From contig OY987251.1 of NCBI GenBank assembly GCA_963920765.1, forward strand, positions 9,427,219 to 9,491,218: 64,000 bases of DNA. The letters run 5' to 3'. This DNA comes from Ulota crispa. Its lineage: Eukaryota > Streptophyta > Bryopsida > Orthotrichales > Orthotrichaceae. Each line of letters opens with the position of its first letter. The stretch's first letter is position 1. The notes below the pieces were generated by a model that saw nothing but the letters and a program-made list of their open reading frames with translations, was not told the DNA's origin and searched no databases. Shown here piece by piece: positions 60,101 through 64,000 of this stretch. The translations under genes were made by a program, and so were the position numbers.

Positions 60101-63100
60101 ACGATTAGACATGTTACTGAACAACTTCAGCCAGGATCGTCAATAATACACAATTTTGCAACTCATGTAGGTTTTCAACAGAAATGTGGACAAGGATATG
60201 GTGTGCTTACTGGCAGCTCGAGCTTCCAGAGTTGAGAACCAAGATGCCATCGATACAGCTATCGTTGGAATTCTAGCTGATCCCAAGGAGGTTTGGCACA
60301 TTTTGTCATTCGAATACGTTCCCGTTCCTTGATTTCACTTGTCTGTTTGAATAAATAGAGTTTCTTCACATCTTTAGTTCTAGCTCACGAGAGAATGGGA
60401 CACTGATCTACCATGCGGATATGTGTTTCAGGCTCGAGCGAATATCCAAGAAATTCACTTTCTTCCGTTCAATCCAGTTGACAAGCGTACAGCCATCACT
60501 TATATTGATAACAGCGACGGGAAGTGGTATCGAGACAGCAAAGGAGCTCCTGAGCAAATACTGGATCTGGCTCATAACAGGATAGAGATAGCCGCACGAG
60601 TGCATTCAGTCATCGACAAATTTGCAGAACGGGGGTTACGTTCCCTAGCTGTTGCCAGACAGGCAAGAAGTCTTAGTAACGATTACTATTTCCTTTTGGT
60701 TTACGCTTGGGTGGGTGAATGTATTGATATGCCGATTTTGGGATGTTTACTTTCTCTGCGTTCTGTACTCGAAGTTCACATCCATAAAGTAGCTATTTGT
60801 ATTTTTCAACGCTTGAGACGATGAAATATGGACGAACTTCGACGTTAACGAAGACATTTCAATTTCTCTCAAATGACACCGATAGAGAAGAATAGGCTGT
60901 TGGCTCAATCTATTTGCTTTATGCACAAGATTGGACTAGTCACGAACTATACCACTCAAATACGATCGAACAATTTCTGGAGCTAAGACCTATAATTTGT
61001 GAAACAGGAAGTGCCAGAGAAGAGCAAAGAAAGTCCTGGTACACCTTGGGAATTCCTAGGGCTGTTGCCACTATTTGATCCACCTCGACACGACAGCGCT
61101 GAAACCATCCGTCGCGCACTGAATCTCGGAGTTAGCGTGAAAATGATCACAGGTATCACTTGAGCTTTGAGTTTCTTTGAATGGTGCTTACAATCACGTC
61201 GTTAGAGTTGTATTTACGAAAGCATACGATTTATTTCATACCCTGATGGTCTTTTAATAATGTATACTACAGCGAGTTTCAATTTAACCTTTTGGTCTGA
61301 CTGGATGTGCAGGTGATCAGCTAGCTATTGGCAAGGAGACTGGCCGGCGACTAGGCATGGGAACCAATATGTATCCTTCGTCTTCTTTGTTAGGAGCAGA
61401 GAAGGACGCGAGCATTGCTGCATTGCCTGTTGATGAGCTCATTGAGAAGGCGGATGGCTTTGCCGGTGTCTTTCCAGGTAATCTTTAGAAATTTGCATTC
61501 AACTTAGGACTCATTCAAGATTCTGGACGTTTATTAAATTCCAGTTGATCCTTATTATTGTTATTTTTTTCGCAGAACACAAATACGAAATCGTCAAGAG
61601 ATTAAAGGACAAAAAGCATATCGTTGGCATGACTGGTGATGGTGTGAATGATGCTCCTGCTTTGAAAATTGCGGATATTGGTATTGCTGTAGCCGATGCC
61701 ACCGATGCTGCACGAGGTGCCGCCGACATAGTGCTCACAGAACCCGGTCTAAGTGTTATCATAAGTGCTGTGTTGACCAGTAGATCTATTTTCCAGCGAA
61801 TGAAAAATTACACGGTAAACCCTCGACCGTAGATTGACATTTTTAGACAAAGTATCGGACGAAGTTTCACCAGCAAGTGGTCTAGTGACTTCGATTAGCT
61901 GAATTATTCGAATATTTTATCTTGGGCAAGAATTTTCTACATGCTTCGCAAGTCGTCAACTGAATGTTTTTTTTTTACAAATCGTTAGGTTTTGGAAATA
62001 GTATGACATGGCTGCATTGGTTGGATCTTGTTTGCAGATTTATGCAGTTTCTATCACCATTCGTATAGTGGTACGTCATCATTTTACTAGTCTTTATCAT
62101 TTGCTAGGTAGGCTTTGTGACATGTGGGACTCCTGAATTCTTGATCCAAGCTTCGTTAGATTTGAATTTGCGAAGGCTGCGCGTTTTGCGTTTTTGTGAA
62201 CACGGTAATGTCACTGATGATATTTGATGGCGTCTTTTCATGGAGTATTATTTTTCTTGCCGACAGTTTTCTATTGGAGTTGCACGTTACAGCATGAGTA
62301 TACTGTGTCCATAAGATGTTTTCTAGTTCATCAAATCGTATGTTTTTTGCAGCTGGGCTTCTTATTACTCGCTTTGATATGGAAATTCGACTTCTCACCG
62401 TTCATGGTTCTGATCATCGCTATCCTGAATGATGGTTAGTAACTCCGCAGATGTTCTCAATTAGTGAGCGTTATTTATAGGATATGATCAAATTTGCGTA
62501 TCCAAATCCAATGCTATACTACGGTGTCTTCAAATGGTACCAGATAGAGTAATCTGATTGCTATTACGTACTCTAACCACAAGTGGTAGGTTCTATGAAA
62601 TATAGTAATAGTGATTTTATATCATAGATATTAAAAGTGCTTACTGGAATTGGTCTATTTGTGATTGTTTAGAGGAGCAAAATATAATTTATCAGCTGTT
62701 GGTATGGTTTGCTTATGAAGTTTTGTAACATGTTTTGGGTGACACAGGTACCATAATGACCATTTCAAAGGATCGTGTCAAACCATCTCCCGTGCCTGAC
62801 AGCTGGAAGTTGAAAGAAATATTCTCCATTGGAGTTGTGCTGGGTACATACCTGGCGTTGATGACAGTCCTTTTCTTCTGGCTTATGCACAAAACTTCAT
62901 TTTTCCCGGTATGTGTCTAAACACCTCCCTTAATATGCCCCAGAAATTTTGAATTGATTTAAGTTGATGAAACGTTATCAAATGTGACGCTCAGCTTGTC
63001 GCAGTGGTTAGAAACTTATACAAGTGAATTCACTGCTTCAGGATCGTTTTGGAGTGAGGCATATTGGTTGGAGTAACAGTCGCATGACAGCAGCTGTGTA

Positions 63101-63941
63101 CTTGCAAGTTAGCATTATCAGCCAAGCCCTCATTTTTGTAACACGTTCTCGGTCCTTCTCCTACCTGGAAAGACCGGGGGCTCTCCTTTGCCTCGCTTTT
63201 GTGGCCGCTCAGCTGGTAAGACGTATCCAACTTTACCATATTATCAGTCGAGATCTCAAATGTGTTGTTTAACGATGATATTAGATGATGAAGAATATGA
63301 TGTAGAACACAACTCCATTAGTACTTTGAAGTAGCTCGTATCTTGTTGGAGTCGACTCCAGGTTTCTTGACAGTTGGCGAAACGTGTTGTTTACATGAAG
63401 TTTTTTGTTCCTGTGCAGGTTGCTACAATTATCGCGGTATATGCTAATTGGGGATTTGCTAATATTCGAGGAATTGGATGGGGCTGGGCTGGAGTAATCT
63501 GGCTCTACAGTATCGTGACATACGTTCCTCTTGATATCATTAAGCTCTTCGTTCGTTATATTCAAGCTGGAACAGCGTGGGATCTTCTGCTTGAGCGCAA
63601 GGTTCAAGACTAGACTTTGTACTCAGCCGAAGTCTAGCATTTCTATTGATAATTACATACTTTGATCGAATGATTCTGGATACAATTTAATGACGTGTGA
63701 CTTCCGTTCTTTGAGAATCTCATGCTTACTATCGCATTGTTGACTTCTTGTTACAGACGGCATTCACTAGAAAGAAAGATTTTGGAAAGGAGGCCCGTGA
63801 AGCGCAATGGGCCCATGCTCAGCGAACATTACACGGTCTTCACCCTACCGATGCAAACGACGTCCCCATATCCGGAGAAAATAGCAACAGGGAGCTTGGG
63901 GAAATGGCTGATCAGGCCAAGAGAAGGGCGGAAATTGCAAG
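57113..63941 (+). CDS. AHA: Plasma-membrane P3A-type H+-ATPase, 19 exons seen, 3' end missing
   Basis: The enzyme pumps protons out of the cell using ATP. Exons are 57113-57184, 57472-57591, 57734-57832, 57965-58102, 58300-58434, 58670-58849, 59124-59330, 59737-59856, 60171-60290, 60432-60662, 61008-61152, 61313-61477, 61576-61814, 62038-62070, 62353-62434, 62748-62908, 63042-63215, 63419-63601 and 63757-63941. They give about 929 codons in one open frame. 'TGES' (192-195) is the dephosphorylation motif, Asp339 in 'CSDKTGT' is the phosphorylated residue and 'TGDGVNDAP' (597-605) is the hinge. Asn116, Arg666 and Asp695 correspond to the proton-path residues Asn106, Arg655 and Asp684 of Arabidopsis AHA2. 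The start 'MAENHVKK...ETVDL' fits the family. The last visible exon enters the C-terminal autoinhibitory domain ('[10 protein letters not shown]'). The penultimate-Thr region is beyond the window. Introns 5 and 10 start with GC. Confidence 0.94.
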
Positions 63942-64000
63942 GTATGTGCTTGATTCCAAATGTAACAATCGTTTTCAGTATGGGGAGAAATCCTCAATTA

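Noticed and set aside
1..64000. CRISPR arrays, operons, phage or plasmid features
   Set aside because: The window is clearly eukaryotic, with spliced genes. No regularly spaced repeat array is present; the tandem repeats seen are mini- and microsatellites.

Overview
The window is nuclear DNA of a land plant. It carries four spliced genes of plant type and one intronless gene, separated by AT-rich DNA full of transposon remnants. The spliced genes encode a Pus10 tRNA pseudouridine synthase, a vacuolar processing enzyme (legumain), a GH3 beta-xylosidase and a P3A plasma-membrane H+-ATPase. The sequence alone does not name the species. A bacterial-type YnfA/UPF0060 gene in the gene-rich part weakly suggests a seed-free plant such as a bryophyte or lycophyte; this is inference.

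Layout: 1-5.3 kb is repeat-rich spacer with small MITEs and Helitron-like elements. 5.3-10.5 kb is PUS10 (+, 15 exons). 10.8-13.8 kb is VPE (-, 9 exons), convergent with PUS10. 13.8-16.4 kb is a spacer between the divergent VPE and YnfA starts. 16.4-16.8 kb is the YnfA gene. About 18.6-41 kb has no gene I can support; it is a nest of non-autonomous elements, mainly a family flanked by TTAA with CCC...GGG ends, resembling piggyBac-like MITEs. 42.9-48.4 kb is the GH3 gene (+, 6 exons), whose introns hold a MITE and minisatellites. 48.4-54.5 kb is again repeats, ending in three Harbinger/Tourist-like MITEs joined end to end through single TTA triplets. 57.1 kb to the right edge is the H+-ATPase (+, 19 exons seen, 3' end missing).

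All exon models were built by hand from reading frame, splice sites and family conservation. In each gene the exon phases close without a frameshift, so the four spliced genes look intact. Three introns at family-conserved positions appear to begin with GC instead of GT. The genes show no operon-like relation. Their products act in tRNA modification, vacuolar protein maturation, cell-wall xylan/arabinan trimming and plasma-membrane energisation.

The most unusual signals are the TTAA-flanked family, with adjacent copies sharing one TTAA, the chain of three TTA-sharing MITEs, and the YnfA-like gene.
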